From the NCBI GenBank assembly GCA_023436175.1, contig JAEZKE010000115.1, forward strand, positions 1-33,012: a stretch of 33,012 bases of DNA, written 5' to 3'. The stretch's first letter is position 1. Every line of letters starts with the position of its first letter. Positions 24,330-31,206 of the stretch are shown piece after piece. Under the pieces are notes generated by a model. That model was not told where the DNA came from and made no database searches. It saw nothing but the letters and a program-made list of their open reading frames with translations. The position numbers were made by a program, and so were the translations under genes. The stretch is from Methanobacteriota archaeon (GTDB taxonomy: Archaea > Methanobacteriota > Methanobacteria > Methanobacteriales > Methanobacteriaceae).

Positions 24330-24410
24330 AAAAAAAATAAATTGAACATGTAATAAATACTCCCGAACACCGAAAGGAGGTATCAGTGCTCAGGAAAGTT
24401 TAGCGGTCCA
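24330..24410 (-). ncRNA. Candidate small RNA with anti-Shine-Dalgarno loop
   Basis: On the minus strand TTTATTAA (about 24433-24440) is a TATA candidate predicting a start near 24410. A GC-rich segment then forms a 14-bp stem (5' arm 24396-24383, 3' arm 24373-24360) with a 9-base loop, UACCUCCUU (24382-24374). The run of eight A at 24330-24337 gives a U8 end. Four stem pairs are G-U in this orientation and would be C-A mismatches on the other strand, so the minus strand is the RNA. The loop repeats the CCUCCU of the 16S rRNA tail and could pair with ribosome binding sites. No open frame is present. No known RNA family is recognised. No gene is seen in the rest of 24191-24604. Confidence 0.5.
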
Positions 24411-24604
24411 ATTAATATTAAGTTCATAACAATTAATAAATTTTGCCTTTTAAACATCCGGATTTTGGCGCATTTACCTGCCCAAACTTAGATAATGCCT
24501 GCAGGAGTATAAGTTTTGATTTTACATATTACAGAAACACCTAACTTAAATAATTACTACACTAATTAAAAAAAATTAAAAAATTGTAATAATTCAATTG
24601 ATGC

Positions 24605-24787
24605 TTAATTATTCTCGATTTTTACCGCTTGGACACACATCCACGCATGTTTCACATAAACTGCAATCTTCTTTATTTTGAATTACAATGTTAACCCATT
24701 TAATAGAATTTCCATTGGGCATACATCTGCACATTCCCCACATTCTGAACCATCACATTTACCACGATCAATTGTTATTTTAACCAT
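24605..24787 (-). pseudogene. Frameshifted 2[4Fe-4S] ferredoxin
   Basis: From ATG 24787 the frame reads MVKITIDRGKCDGSECGECADVCP, a typical first cluster-binding motif, then shifts. The second motif, CSLCETCVDVCPSG, follows in another frame after NIVIQNKEDC, and the end (KIENN) needs a further shift at an A-run (CGGTAAAAATCG). An intact version would be about 60 residues. Two frameshifts make it a pseudogene, or a sequence with indel errors. It lies 70 bases after the end of the NifX-like gene, in the same direction. Confidence 0.75.
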
Positions 24788-24856
24788 TTAATCGCATTCT
24801 CTGTTTTTTAGTGTAATATTTGCTAATTTAATCTACTATTTTTAAATGAAATGAAC

Positions 24857-25264
24857 CTATCTGCGTCCCATCCCACTTCTTCTTCCAGGGCTTCTACCCG
24901 CAGCTCCAGGAAATCCTGAAGATACTGAAGTTACTTCCTCTAATTTACCTTCTCTAAAGTATTTCAGATTTTTTTCCACACTTCCAGGATTAATTTTATA
25001 AAGTTTAATTCCGGCATTTCTTAAAATACCAAAAGCAATATTGCCTAATTCTCCTAAAATTAAAGCTTCAACTCCATGATCTACTATAAACTGTGCTGCT
25101 AAACTTCCAGCTCCCCGCTCATTTTTTGCTGGATTATCAACCGGTAAAACGTTTCCAATTTCACCATTTTCCAGGTCTGCAATTATAAAATTAGGGCTCC
25201 TTCCAAATACAATACTGACATTAGATTCTAAATTAAGTCCTGTTGATGTAATAGCTACTTTCAT
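24857..25264 (-). CDS. NifX/NifB-C family protein (dinitrogenase Fe-Mo cofactor-binding type)
   Basis: A 135-residue protein of the NifX/NafY/NifB C-terminal family, small alpha/beta domains that bind iron-sulfur or Fe-Mo cofactor precursors; outside nitrogen fixation their cargo is unknown. Marks are the first strand KVAITSTGLNLESNVSIVFGRSPNFIIAD, GAGSLAAQFIVDHGVEALILGELGNIAFGIL, and GIKLYKI. The last 20 residues are a Gly/Pro/Arg-rich tail (PGAAGRSPGRRSGMGRR) common in methanogen members. AGGAGG lies eight bases before ATG 25264. It follows a broken homologue by 23 bases and precedes a broken ferredoxin, so it is the survivor of a decayed operon. Confidence 0.88.
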   Translation of the reverse strand: MKVAITSTGLNLESNVSIVFGRSPNFIIADLENGEIGNVLPVDNPAKNERGAGSLAAQFIVDHGVEALILGELGNIAFGILRNAGIKLYKINPGSVEKNLKYFREGKLEEVTSVSSGFPGAAGRSPGRRSGMGRR

Positions 25265-25287
25265 TTAATTTCCTCCTACTGCAATTT

Positions 25288-25643
25288 TTACATAGAATCT
25301 GTAAGCTGTAGCATTCCAATTTTCCACTCATCGATAACATCTTTAACTTTCCAGACACGTCTGAAATTACTTTTATTCCACTATACCACAATATAGATGT
25401 GGTTTTTGTGCCTAAACCTCCACAAATAACTACATAAGCATTTGAATCCAATATAAGATCAATATGCGTTCCAGAACTGCCATTGTGTCTGCCGGCACTT
25501 TCAACTACATTAATTTCCTTAATTTTTTAATTCTCAATTTTAATAAAGGTGAAGCAGGAAGTTTTTCCAAAATGCATTGAAATACGTGGTAATAAACCGT
25601 CTTTATCCAATGTTGGTATGTATATAAGAGTTATTTTTATCAT
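25288..25643 (-). pseudogene. Broken NifX-family gene
   Basis: From ATG 25643 the frame reads IKITLIYIPTLDKDGLLPRI, then MHFGKTSCFTFIKIEN, then meets an in-frame TAA where family members read ENGKIKE. The same frame continues KIKEINVVESAGRHNG, ILDSNAYVVICGGLG and SGIKVISDVSG, and a frameshift near 25350 moves the end (VKDVIDEWKIGMLQLTDSM) to another frame, stopping at 25288. One nonsense codon plus one frameshift argue for real decay rather than sequencing error alone. It is upstream of, and homologous to, the intact gene at 24857-25264. Confidence 0.75.
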
Positions 25644-26005
25644 TCTTAATTTTTTAAACCAGCATCATAAAGTGGCGCTCCAAATTTTAGTTGTTTGATG
25701 TTTCTACATGGAAATCCCTGATTTTTGGAGATTCATACCCACCTAGTATGAATTTATACACTACTTAAGAATCTTCTTGGCCTCACCATGTTTTGAATAT
25801 ATATTCATAACTTCAATATAAATATATTGCTGTGAATAAAAATTAAAGTTCTTGAAGTATCTGTATGAACATTCTTGGTCCCACCATATTACGAATATAT
25901 ATTCATAGATAAAATATAAATTTGTAGATAGATGAAAATCCAATTATTAAAAATAATATCAACAGAGAAAAGAAATAGTAAAAGCTTAAATTTAAAAAAC
26001 AGGAA
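25644..26005 (-). other. Decayed coding region upstream of the NifX pseudogene
   Basis: No intact gene. On the minus strand short pieces look coding: MVGPRMFIQILQEL from 25887, MVRPRRFLSSV from 25789, and GFPCRNIKQLKFGAPLYDAGLKN ending near 25650. The MVRPRRF start resembles UPF0251/DUF134 proteins, which I recall as frequent neighbours of NifX-type genes. The pieces are too broken to assign. Confidence 0.35.
25776..25907 (-). repeat. 34-bp direct repeat containing GAATATATATTC and a gene start
   Basis: Copies at 25776-25809 and 25874-25907 match at 29 of 34 positions. Each holds the 12-bp palindrome GAATATATATTC, followed on the minus strand by an ATGGTG start and CCAAGAA. They look like two copies of one promoter plus gene beginning, 98 bp apart. 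Confidence 0.6.
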
Positions 26006-26356
26006 TTAATAGGGCTTATTTTTATTATAAAAATCTTCAAATAGAGGACCATATGATCCGGCAATCTCATTAATTTTAGGAATATTAGAATCGTCTTCAG
26101 AATAATATAAAGCCATTATAATCTTAGATGTCTTTTTTAAATTATCAAAATAAATTACAAAATCTATATTTTCGGCACCACCATCAAAATTATGTTCATT
26201 TAACTTTCCCCATATTTCAGGAATAGATTCCTCAGTTAGCTCATCGTCAGTATAAACCAAAATAAAGTTTTTAGGTATTAAAGCGTCTTTATCTTCAGCA
26301 TTTTCAACTGTTATATCATCTGTAGTATCTTCTTTTATTTGTTTAAACTGCAACAT
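26006..26356 (-). CDS. Acidic hypothetical protein (116 aa)
   Basis: A 116-residue acidic, cysteine-free soluble protein starting MLQFKQIKEDTTDDITVENA. The first 25 residues look disordered. Strands such as NFILVYTDD and IDFVIYFDN and IIMALYYSEDD alternate with helices, suggesting a small alpha/beta domain. GTGAT precedes ATG 26356 at short spacing. It is divergent from the first cbiM gene. No family recognised. Confidence 0.7.
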   Translation of the reverse strand: MLQFKQIKEDTTDDITVENAEDKDALIPKNFILVYTDDELTEESIPEIWGKLNEHNFDGGAENIDFVIYFDNLKKTSKIIMALYYSEDDSNIPKINEIAGSYGPLFEDFYNKNKPY

Positions 26357-26464
26357 GTTATCACATTACTAATTTCATTCATGCTTTTTATTTTTAATTT
26401 GATAAGTTTTATCTTAAAATAAACTTTATAATACTACTAGAAAAAAACTAAATTTTCAATTTAC

Positions 26465-26643
26465 TCAGGGAAAATTCAATTTTATTTAAATTTCTCAAAT
26501 CGAGTGTTCTAATATTATTTTTTTACAATTAAAATAATCATTTCTTCTTTAAATACCCTCGAATTTGTTTGCATGTTCTTATTTAGCAAACCAGATAGAA
26601 ATAGCAAACTTTATATATGTCAACTTATTCAAGTATACTTGAA
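26465..26643 (+). promoter_or_regulatory. Promoter region of the first cbiMN pair with a perfect palindrome
   Basis: TTTATATA (26610-26617) is a strong TATA box. A perfect 16-bp palindrome, TTCAAGTATACTTGAA (26628-26643), sits on the predicted transcription start, a typical repressor position. Upstream, 26465-26514 resembles 27818-27866 beyond the end of cbiN, so a repeat brackets this gene pair. Confidence 0.55.
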
Positions 26644-26694
26644 AAAAATTAAAGGAGAATTGAATATGTGGAAAAAATTAGTGGAGATCTTAAC

Positions 26695-27393
26695 ATGCAT
26701 ATAATGGAAGGGTACTTACCCTGGTACTGGTGCATTTTCTGGTATGCACTTGCAATACCTTTCATTGCCCATGGCGTAATCCAGATAAAAAAAGTAACTG
26801 AAAAACATCCTGAATCAAAACCACTGTTAGCAGTTGTTGGAGCATTTATGTTCGTTTTATCATCCTTAAAAATGCCTTCAGTAACTGGAAGCTGTTCTCA
26901 CCCATGTGGTAACGGCTTAGGTGCAGTTTTATTTGGACCAACAGTTGTAAGTGTTTTAGGAGTAATAGTACTTGTTTTCCAGGCACTGCTCTTAGCTCAT
27001 GGAGGCATAACTACCCTTGGAGCTAATGTCTTTTCAATGGCAATCATAGGACCAATTTCAGCATGGATAATCTGGAAAGCTTCTAGAAAAATAGGCTGGT
27101 CTTTTTCAGTATCTATATTCCTTGCTGCAGTTGCCGGGGACTGGTTAACTTATGTAACAACTGCGGTACAGCTTTCAATGGCATTTCCAATACCAACATT
27201 CGAATCAGCGCTTATAAAATTCATGGCAATATACGCATACACGCAAGTACCACTTGCAATAGCAGAGGGTCTTTTAACCGTTGTAATATTTGATTACATC
27301 ATGAAACTCAGACCCGACATATTAAAGACTTTAGGAGTCCTAAATAGCAAAGACTCAAAAAAAGATTCAGAAAATACGCCAGGAGTGGCTTAA
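26695..27393 (+). CDS. cbiM: Cobalt ECF transporter substrate component CbiM (first copy, CSHPC variant)
   Basis: The S component of a cobalt (or nickel) ECF transporter, with about seven helices. CbiM proteins bind the metal with the N-terminal amino group, His2 and a later His, so the protein must begin MHIMEG: ATG 26695 does this and has GGAG eight bases upstream, whereas an upstream GTG at 26668 would bury it. The second metal region reads TGSCSHPCGNGLG (C67, H69, C71); the sister copy at 30142 has Thr at both Cys positions. Other family segments, AHGGITTLGANVFSMAIIGP and GDWLTYVTTAVQL, are intact. It is followed at once by cbiN but by no cbiQ or cbiO, so it likely shares those of the downstream operon. 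Confidence 0.93.
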   Translation: MHIMEGYLPWYWCIFWYALAIPFIAHGVIQIKKVTEKHPESKPLLAVVGAFMFVLSSLKMPSVTGSCSHPCGNGLGAVLFGPTVVSVLGVIVLVFQALLLAHGGITTLGANVFSMAIIGPISAWIIWKASRKIGWSFSVSIFLAAVAGDWLTYVTTAVQLSMAFPIPTFESALIKFMAIYAYTQVPLAIAEGLLTVVIFDYIMKLRPDILKTLGVLNSKDSKKDSENTPGVA

Positions 27394-27699
27394 ATGGTGA
27401 ACAAAAAACCAATAATCCTGTTAGTTTTAGTTGTTATCCTTATAGCATTTCCCCTTACAATTTACAACGGTAAAGGAGAAGATCAAGGTTATTTCAGCGG
27501 GGCGGATGATCAAGGAAGCGAAGTAATAGAAGCAACTGGTTATGAACCATGGTTTCATTCATTATGGGAACCTCCAAGTGGTGAAATAGAAAGCATGCTA
27601 TTTGCAGTACAGGCAGCTATTGGAGCAATTATAATTGGTTATGTCTTAGGATATTACAAGGGCCAATCCAAAAAAGGAAAAAAAGAGAAAATAAGATAA
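27394..27699 (+). CDS. cbiN: Cobalt transport protein CbiN (first copy)
   Basis: The small accessory membrane protein that works with CbiM in cobalt uptake, probably helping load metal. It has two helices, at about 5-25 (KPIILLVLVVILIAFPLTIYN) and 68-88 (LLFAVQAAIGAIIIGYVLGYY in the family; here MLFAVQAAIGAII), joined by an external loop with GADDQGSEVIEATGY and WEPPSGEIE. A short basic tail follows. Its ATG directly follows the cbiM stop codon and GGAG lies in the end of cbiM, so the two are translationally coupled. Confidence 0.93.
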   Translation: MVNKKPIILLVLVVILIAFPLTIYNGKGEDQGYFSGADDQGSEVIEATGYEPWFHSLWEPPSGEIESMLFAVQAAIGAIIIGYVLGYYKGQSKKGKKEKIR

Positions 27700-28326
27700 A
27701 TTAAAAAGAAAGTGAAACACTGAACAAAATAAATTAATGCAAAATAAAAAAAACTGAATTAATCAGGGATAAAAAGGAACAATCTATATCTCTATTTACT
27801 ATTTTTTTTTAACTTACTTGAAAATCTAATTTTATTTTAATTTCTCAAATTAGTATTTAATACCATTTTTAACAATCTAATTCTACACATAACTCAATTC
27901 TTTGTAAAAGTGTTATTGTTATTAGATAACTATTATCTAAAAAAATTTAATAATCAAAAATTAAGTAACATTTTATCCTTTACGTAGTTGTAAATATAAG
28001 TAAAATAGAGTATTCCCAATATTCATTATCTAATTAAAATAAATATAATCTATATTATTTGAGGGTATGGAAACTATATACAACCTAAAGTAATAACTGT
28101 TTTAATAAGTCTCATTTTTTCAAATGGCCGCTTTTATTAGAGTAGTGTCCGCTATAAACTGCAATATTAATCCTGGAGACTGTATTCTTGCGGTTACAAC
28201 CAAAACTTCAATAAATTATACTATTATTAAAATGAATAATGATTCTGCTTATATTAAAAATAAGACGTCATTAACGAACCTTGCTAAGAAATCTACGGAT
28301 CAACAATAAAAAAATACATTGAAAAT
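27700..28326 (+). other. Intergenic region after the first cbiMN pair
   Basis: Mostly AT-rich. Positions 27818-27866 repeat the sequence found upstream of this cbiM (26465-26514), including AATTTTATTT-AATTTCTCAAAT. A TACTTGAA half-site like that of the 26628 palindrome occurs at 27815-27822. The only open frame is the doubtful one at 28124. Confidence 0.4.
28124..28309 (+). CDS. Doubtful small ORF (61 aa)
   Basis: An open frame starting MAAFIRVVSAINCNINPGDC and ending KKSTDQQ. The segment INPGDCILAVTTKTSINYTII looks like a beta-strand of a real protein, but there is no ribosome binding site before ATG 28124 and no family is recognised. It may be the relic of a longer gene. It is convergent with the SpoIIM-like gene and ends in its terminator. 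Confidence 0.3.
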   Translation: MAAFIRVVSAINCNINPGDCILAVTTKTSINYTIIKMNNDSAYIKNKTSLTNLAKKSTDQQ

Positions 28327-28332
28327 TCAATG
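28303..28332 (-). terminator. Hairpin terminator of the SpoIIM-like gene
   Basis: On the minus strand CATTGAA-TT-TTCAATG is a 7-bp stem that includes the stop codon and is followed by TATTTTTTTATTG, a strong U-tail. Confidence 0.65.
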
Positions 28333-28983
28333 GAGATTTAATCCAGTGATGTAATTTCCTATCGATGCAGTAAAATTAGCTTCAATAACTGCTGCAACGG
28401 CAAATAAGATTACTGCAACTGCAAGCAAGACAAGTGAATCCTTGAATTTTCTGTAATCATTATTTACATACGGTTTTCCTCTTAGACTGTTTATTAAATC
28501 GATGATAATACTTGTGAGCCTGAAACCTGCCGAACTAGCTATAATAAGGGCAGGAATTTCAAATATGCCATGGGGTACTATGTAACTTATAAAAACTATA
28601 GGGCTAACACTAGACTGATTAATAGCACCACCGTGCATGAAATAGCCCAAAAAAGCCCCTAAAATGAACCCATTAATAGATAACAGCACTGCTGTAACTA
28701 TTCCAATAATTCCACCAGCATAAGCCATAAAGGCTGTTCGAATATTATGTGTGAAAATGGAAACTGTTGATATATCAACCTGGCTGTTAAGTTCATTAGA
28801 AAATTCTGTCAGTAACTTTCCAATAAAATCAGGCGAAAAGTAACCTGCAAACACTCCAATAAAAAGGAACAGGAAAAATATGGCAGTTGAAAGAGCTAAA
28901 AGCTTCTTATTTCTCTTAAAAACACCCTTAAAAATATTGTACTTACTTAAGGATTTATTATCCGAAAATGAAACTCTGGACAT
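28327..28983 (-). CDS. SpoIIM/DUF95-family membrane protein
   Basis: A 218-residue membrane protein of the stage II sporulation protein M family, widespread in archaea, where it has no sporulation role. About five helices: 29-50 (LLALSTAIFFLFLFIGVFAGYF), 85-135, 145-170, and a last one near 187-205. The family's signature region, ISYIVPHGIFEIPALIIASSAGFRL, is complete, as is GFILGAFLGYFMHGG. AAAGGAG precedes ATG 28983. It is transcribed leftward between the two cobalt clusters; in Methanobacteriales such proteins are sometimes linked to envelope or membrane remodelling, but function is unknown. Confidence 0.9.
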   Translation of the reverse strand: MSRVSFSDNKSLSKYNIFKGVFKRNKKLLALSTAIFFLFLFIGVFAGYFSPDFIGKLLTEFSNELNSQVDISTVSIFTHNIRTAFMAYAGGIIGIVTAVLLSINGFILGAFLGYFMHGGAINQSSVSPIVFISYIVPHGIFEIPALIIASSAGFRLTSIIIDLINSLRGKPYVNNDYRKFKDSLVLLAVAVILFAVAAVIEANFTASIGNYITGLNLH

Positions 28984-29290
28984 TTGATTTTTCTCCTTTT
29001 TTGGAATATAAATTATGAAACTTATTTAATAAATGTTAAAAATATCATTATTTATGTAAATAGATACATACTTATAAATTTTACTAAATATTAATAGGCA
29101 AATAAGTTATTTTTTGAAGATATAAACCGTTAAAGTCTGTAAAATTGAAAAATAAACCTTTAAATAACTTGATGAATAATAATTACATTTAATAGTTACG
29201 TTAATTGTTGAGTTATATAAAAAAAATAACGATTTTAAAGTCTTTTAAATAGAGAAAGACCTAAATTAATAATTTAAAAAAATATAAAAA
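28984..29290 (-). other. Intergenic region upstream of the SpoIIM-like gene
   Basis: AT-rich spacer of about 300 bases. AATTTATAAG on the minus strand (about 29071-29081) is a weak TATA candidate. No gene is seen. Confidence 0.4.
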
Positions 29291-29317
29291 GCCTTTAACA
29301 CTTTTTATGTTAGAGGC
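29291..29317 (-). terminator. Hairpin terminator of the histone gene
   Basis: Arms GCCTTTAACA and TGTTAGAGGC (one G-U or A-C position) with a 7-base loop lie 25 bases after the histone stop. On the minus strand they are followed by TTTTTATATTTTTTT. Confidence 0.6.
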
Positions 29318-29341
29318 CAAAGATTCTTTTTAGCTAAGAAG

Positions 29342-29548
29342 TTATAAACTTTTAATAGCTAACTCAATGTCTGATGCTTGAACTGTTTTTCTTCCCGCAT
29401 GTTTTGCAAGTTTAACAGCTGCTAAAGCTATTTCTTCGCCCTTTTCTTCTAACGCTTTTGTTAAAGTTTCTGTTGCATTTTCACTTACTCTTTGTGCACC
29501 AGCATTTTTTATAATCCTACTTACTGGAGCAAATGGTAATTCTGTCAT
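29342..29548 (-). CDS. Archaeal histone (HMf type)
   Basis: A 68-residue histone-fold protein that dimerises and wraps DNA into nucleosome-like particles. The whole histone fold is present: ELPFAPVSRIIKNAGAQRVSENATETL (helix 1 and start of helix 2), LTKALEEKGEEIALAAVKLAKHAGRKTVQASDIELAIKSL. DNA-contact residues R11, K14, R20 and the paired-end R53, K54 and T55 are in place. GGAGG precedes ATG 29548 and a strong TATA box lies at 29597-29604, as expected for a highly expressed gene. It has no C-terminal tail, as usual in this group. Confidence 0.97.
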   Translation of the reverse strand: MTELPFAPVSRIIKNAGAQRVSENATETLTKALEEKGEEIALAAVKLAKHAGRKTVQASDIELAIKSL

Positions 29549-29596
29549 AAATGACCGCCTCCGTTATTTTACCAATATACTGTGTATAAATAACCA

Positions 29597-29604
29597 TATA
29601 TAAA
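29597..29604 (-). promoter_or_regulatory. Histone promoter TATA box
   Basis: TTTATATA on the minus strand, predicting a start near 29573 and a leader of about 25 bases carrying GGAGGCGG. CCATA and TATGG flank it as an imperfect dyad. Confidence 0.6.
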
Positions 29605-30141
29605 TTTATGGTTTTATTATCTAATAATTTTAAAAATTACATGATTTTTAATCACTTAAAATCAATTAATGCAATTTTTTGGCACCACTTAATAAAGTAT
29701 TAATTATTAACGCAACTTGAAAAATTTAGAACAAAAATATAATTGAATTTAATTAGAGAAATTCAGATTCATCATAATACTTTATAATTCCACATAAATC
29801 ACATTTTGGATTTCATCTAAACATATACAGTTTTCCAATCCAAATGTATTATTTTTACCCGTTTGGCCATATTTAAGCAGTAAAATATCTATATAAATGG
29901 TAGAAGGCTTGTTCTCCATTCATTTTTTTACTTGAATGACTACCTCAAAAATTCAACTTTATTTTAATTTTTATCAACTATTATGGAAATACTTAAATAG
30001 TCTCTAATACACTATACAATTTAGGAAAAAATGACTCTATTATTCTTTTATATATCATAATACCAATCTTGTTAAGAATATATCAATATTCAGTTTAAAG
30101 GGAGTAATTTGGGCATTTACAAAAGTAAAGGAGACTTTAAC
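29605..30141 (+). promoter_or_regulatory. Upstream region and promoter of the cbiMNQO operon
   Basis: TTTATATA (30047-30054) is the TATA candidate. At the predicted start is GAATAT-ATCA-ATATTC (30076-30091). A TACTTGAA half-site (29929-29936) and the following TTTATTTTAATTT resemble the sequences near the first cbiMN pair. AAAGGAG (30127-30133) is eight bases before ATG 30142. No gene is seen and no cobalamin-riboswitch-like structure is evident in the short leader. Confidence 0.45.
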
Positions 30142-30840
30142 ATGCACATAATGGAAGGATTTTTACCATGGCAGTGGTGTTTATTCTGGTATATCATCGC
30201 ATTACCAGTGGTTGCTTATGGCGTAATCCAGATTAAAAAGGTTACAGAGGAACATCCAGAGTCCAAACCATTGCTTGCAATTACAGGAGCATTTATATTC
30301 ATCTTATCATCTTTAAAGCTGCCTTCAGTCACTGGAAGTACTTCCCACCCAACAGGCAACGGGTTAGGTGCTGTACTTTTCGGGCCTGCAGCTGTAAGTG
30401 TTTTAGGCGCAATTGTACTTGTATTTCAAGCACTGCTACTGGCACATGGAGGAATAACCACCCTCGGAGCCAACGTCTTTTCCATGGGTATTGTAGGTCC
30501 ATTTGCAGCATGGTTAGTTTACAAGGGCGTTCAAAAGGTCGGCTGGTCTCCTTCGGCGGGAATATTTTTAGCTGCTGTCATTGGTGACTGGTTAACTTAT
30601 GTAACAACTGCGGTACAGCTTTCACTCGCATTTCCAGTGCCTACATTTGGATCAGCGTTTATAAAATTTATAATAATATACGCCTACACCCAGGTACCTC
30701 TTGCAATAGCTGAGGGCCTTTTAACTGTAGTAATATTTGACTACATTATGAAACTTAGACCAGATATACTAAGAACCCTAAAAGTCATAGGGCCTGATAA
30801 AACAAAAGGAACTGCAGAAAAATCACCTGAGGTGGCTTAA
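30142..30840 (+). CDS. cbiM: Cobalt ECF transporter substrate component CbiM (second copy)
   Basis: Metal-binding membrane component of the cobalt ECF transporter, 232 residues and about seven helices. It begins MHIMEGFLPW, as needed for metal binding by the free N-terminus and His2, and ATG 30142 has AAAGGAG eight bases upstream. The second metal region has the standard TGSTSHPTGNGLG (H69). It is very similar to the first copy at 26695 throughout, including the C-terminal KLRPDIL. This copy heads a complete cbiMNQO operon, which takes up cobalt for cobamides needed by methyl-transfer enzymes of methanogenesis. Confidence 0.95.
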   Translation: MHIMEGFLPWQWCLFWYIIALPVVAYGVIQIKKVTEEHPESKPLLAITGAFIFILSSLKLPSVTGSTSHPTGNGLGAVLFGPAAVSVLGAIVLVFQALLLAHGGITTLGANVFSMGIVGPFAAWLVYKGVQKVGWSPSAGIFLAAVIGDWLTYVTTAVQLSLAFPVPTFGSAFIKFIIIYAYTQVPLAIAEGLLTVVIFDYIMKLRPDILRTLKVIGPDKTKGTAEKSPEVA

Positions 30841-31188
30841 GTGGTAGATAAAAAGCCCATCATTTTATTACTTTTAGCTGTTATAATTGTGGCAATTCCA
30901 TTTGCCCTTTACAATGGTAAAGGAGAAAGTCAGGGTTATTTTACAGGTTCTGATGATCAGGGAAGCCAGGCCATAGAATCAACCGGCTATCAGCCCTGGA
31001 TTAATTCCATATGGGAACCACCAAGCGGTGAGATAGAAAGTCTGCTTTTTGCAGTACAAGCTGCTATTGGGGCACTTATAATAGGCTATGTTTTAGGATA
31101 CTACAAAGGCATTGCTAAAACAAGAAAACGTGAAGAAAATATTATAACAAATAAAGAAAATAAAACCGAATTAAATAAAAATGAATGA
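30841..31188 (+). CDS. cbiN: Cobalt transport protein CbiN (second copy)
   Basis: Accessory component with two helices (about 5-25 and 68-88) and an external loop containing GSDDQGSQAIESTGYQPW and WEPPSGEIE. GTG 30841 directly follows the cbiM stop, so it is coupled to it. It is longer than the first copy by a charged tail (KTRKREENIITNKENK). The pair with CbiM is nearly the same as the pair at 26695-27699. Confidence 0.95.
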   Translation: MVDKKPIILLLLAVIIVAIPFALYNGKGESQGYFTGSDDQGSQAIESTGYQPWINSIWEPPSGEIESLLFAVQAAIGALIIGYVLGYYKGIAKTRKREENIITNKENKTELNKNE

Positions 31189-31206
31189 GATATCTGGTGA
31201 ATAAAA

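Noticed and set aside
26668..26694. GTG start adding nine residues to the first CbiM
   Set aside because: CbiM needs a free MHIMEG N-terminus for metal binding; ATG 26695 has its own ribosome binding site, like the sister gene.
29605..30141. Cobalamin riboswitch before the cbiMNQO operon
   Set aside because: The leader after the TATA box is under about 70 bases and shows no B12-box-like sequence or complex fold.
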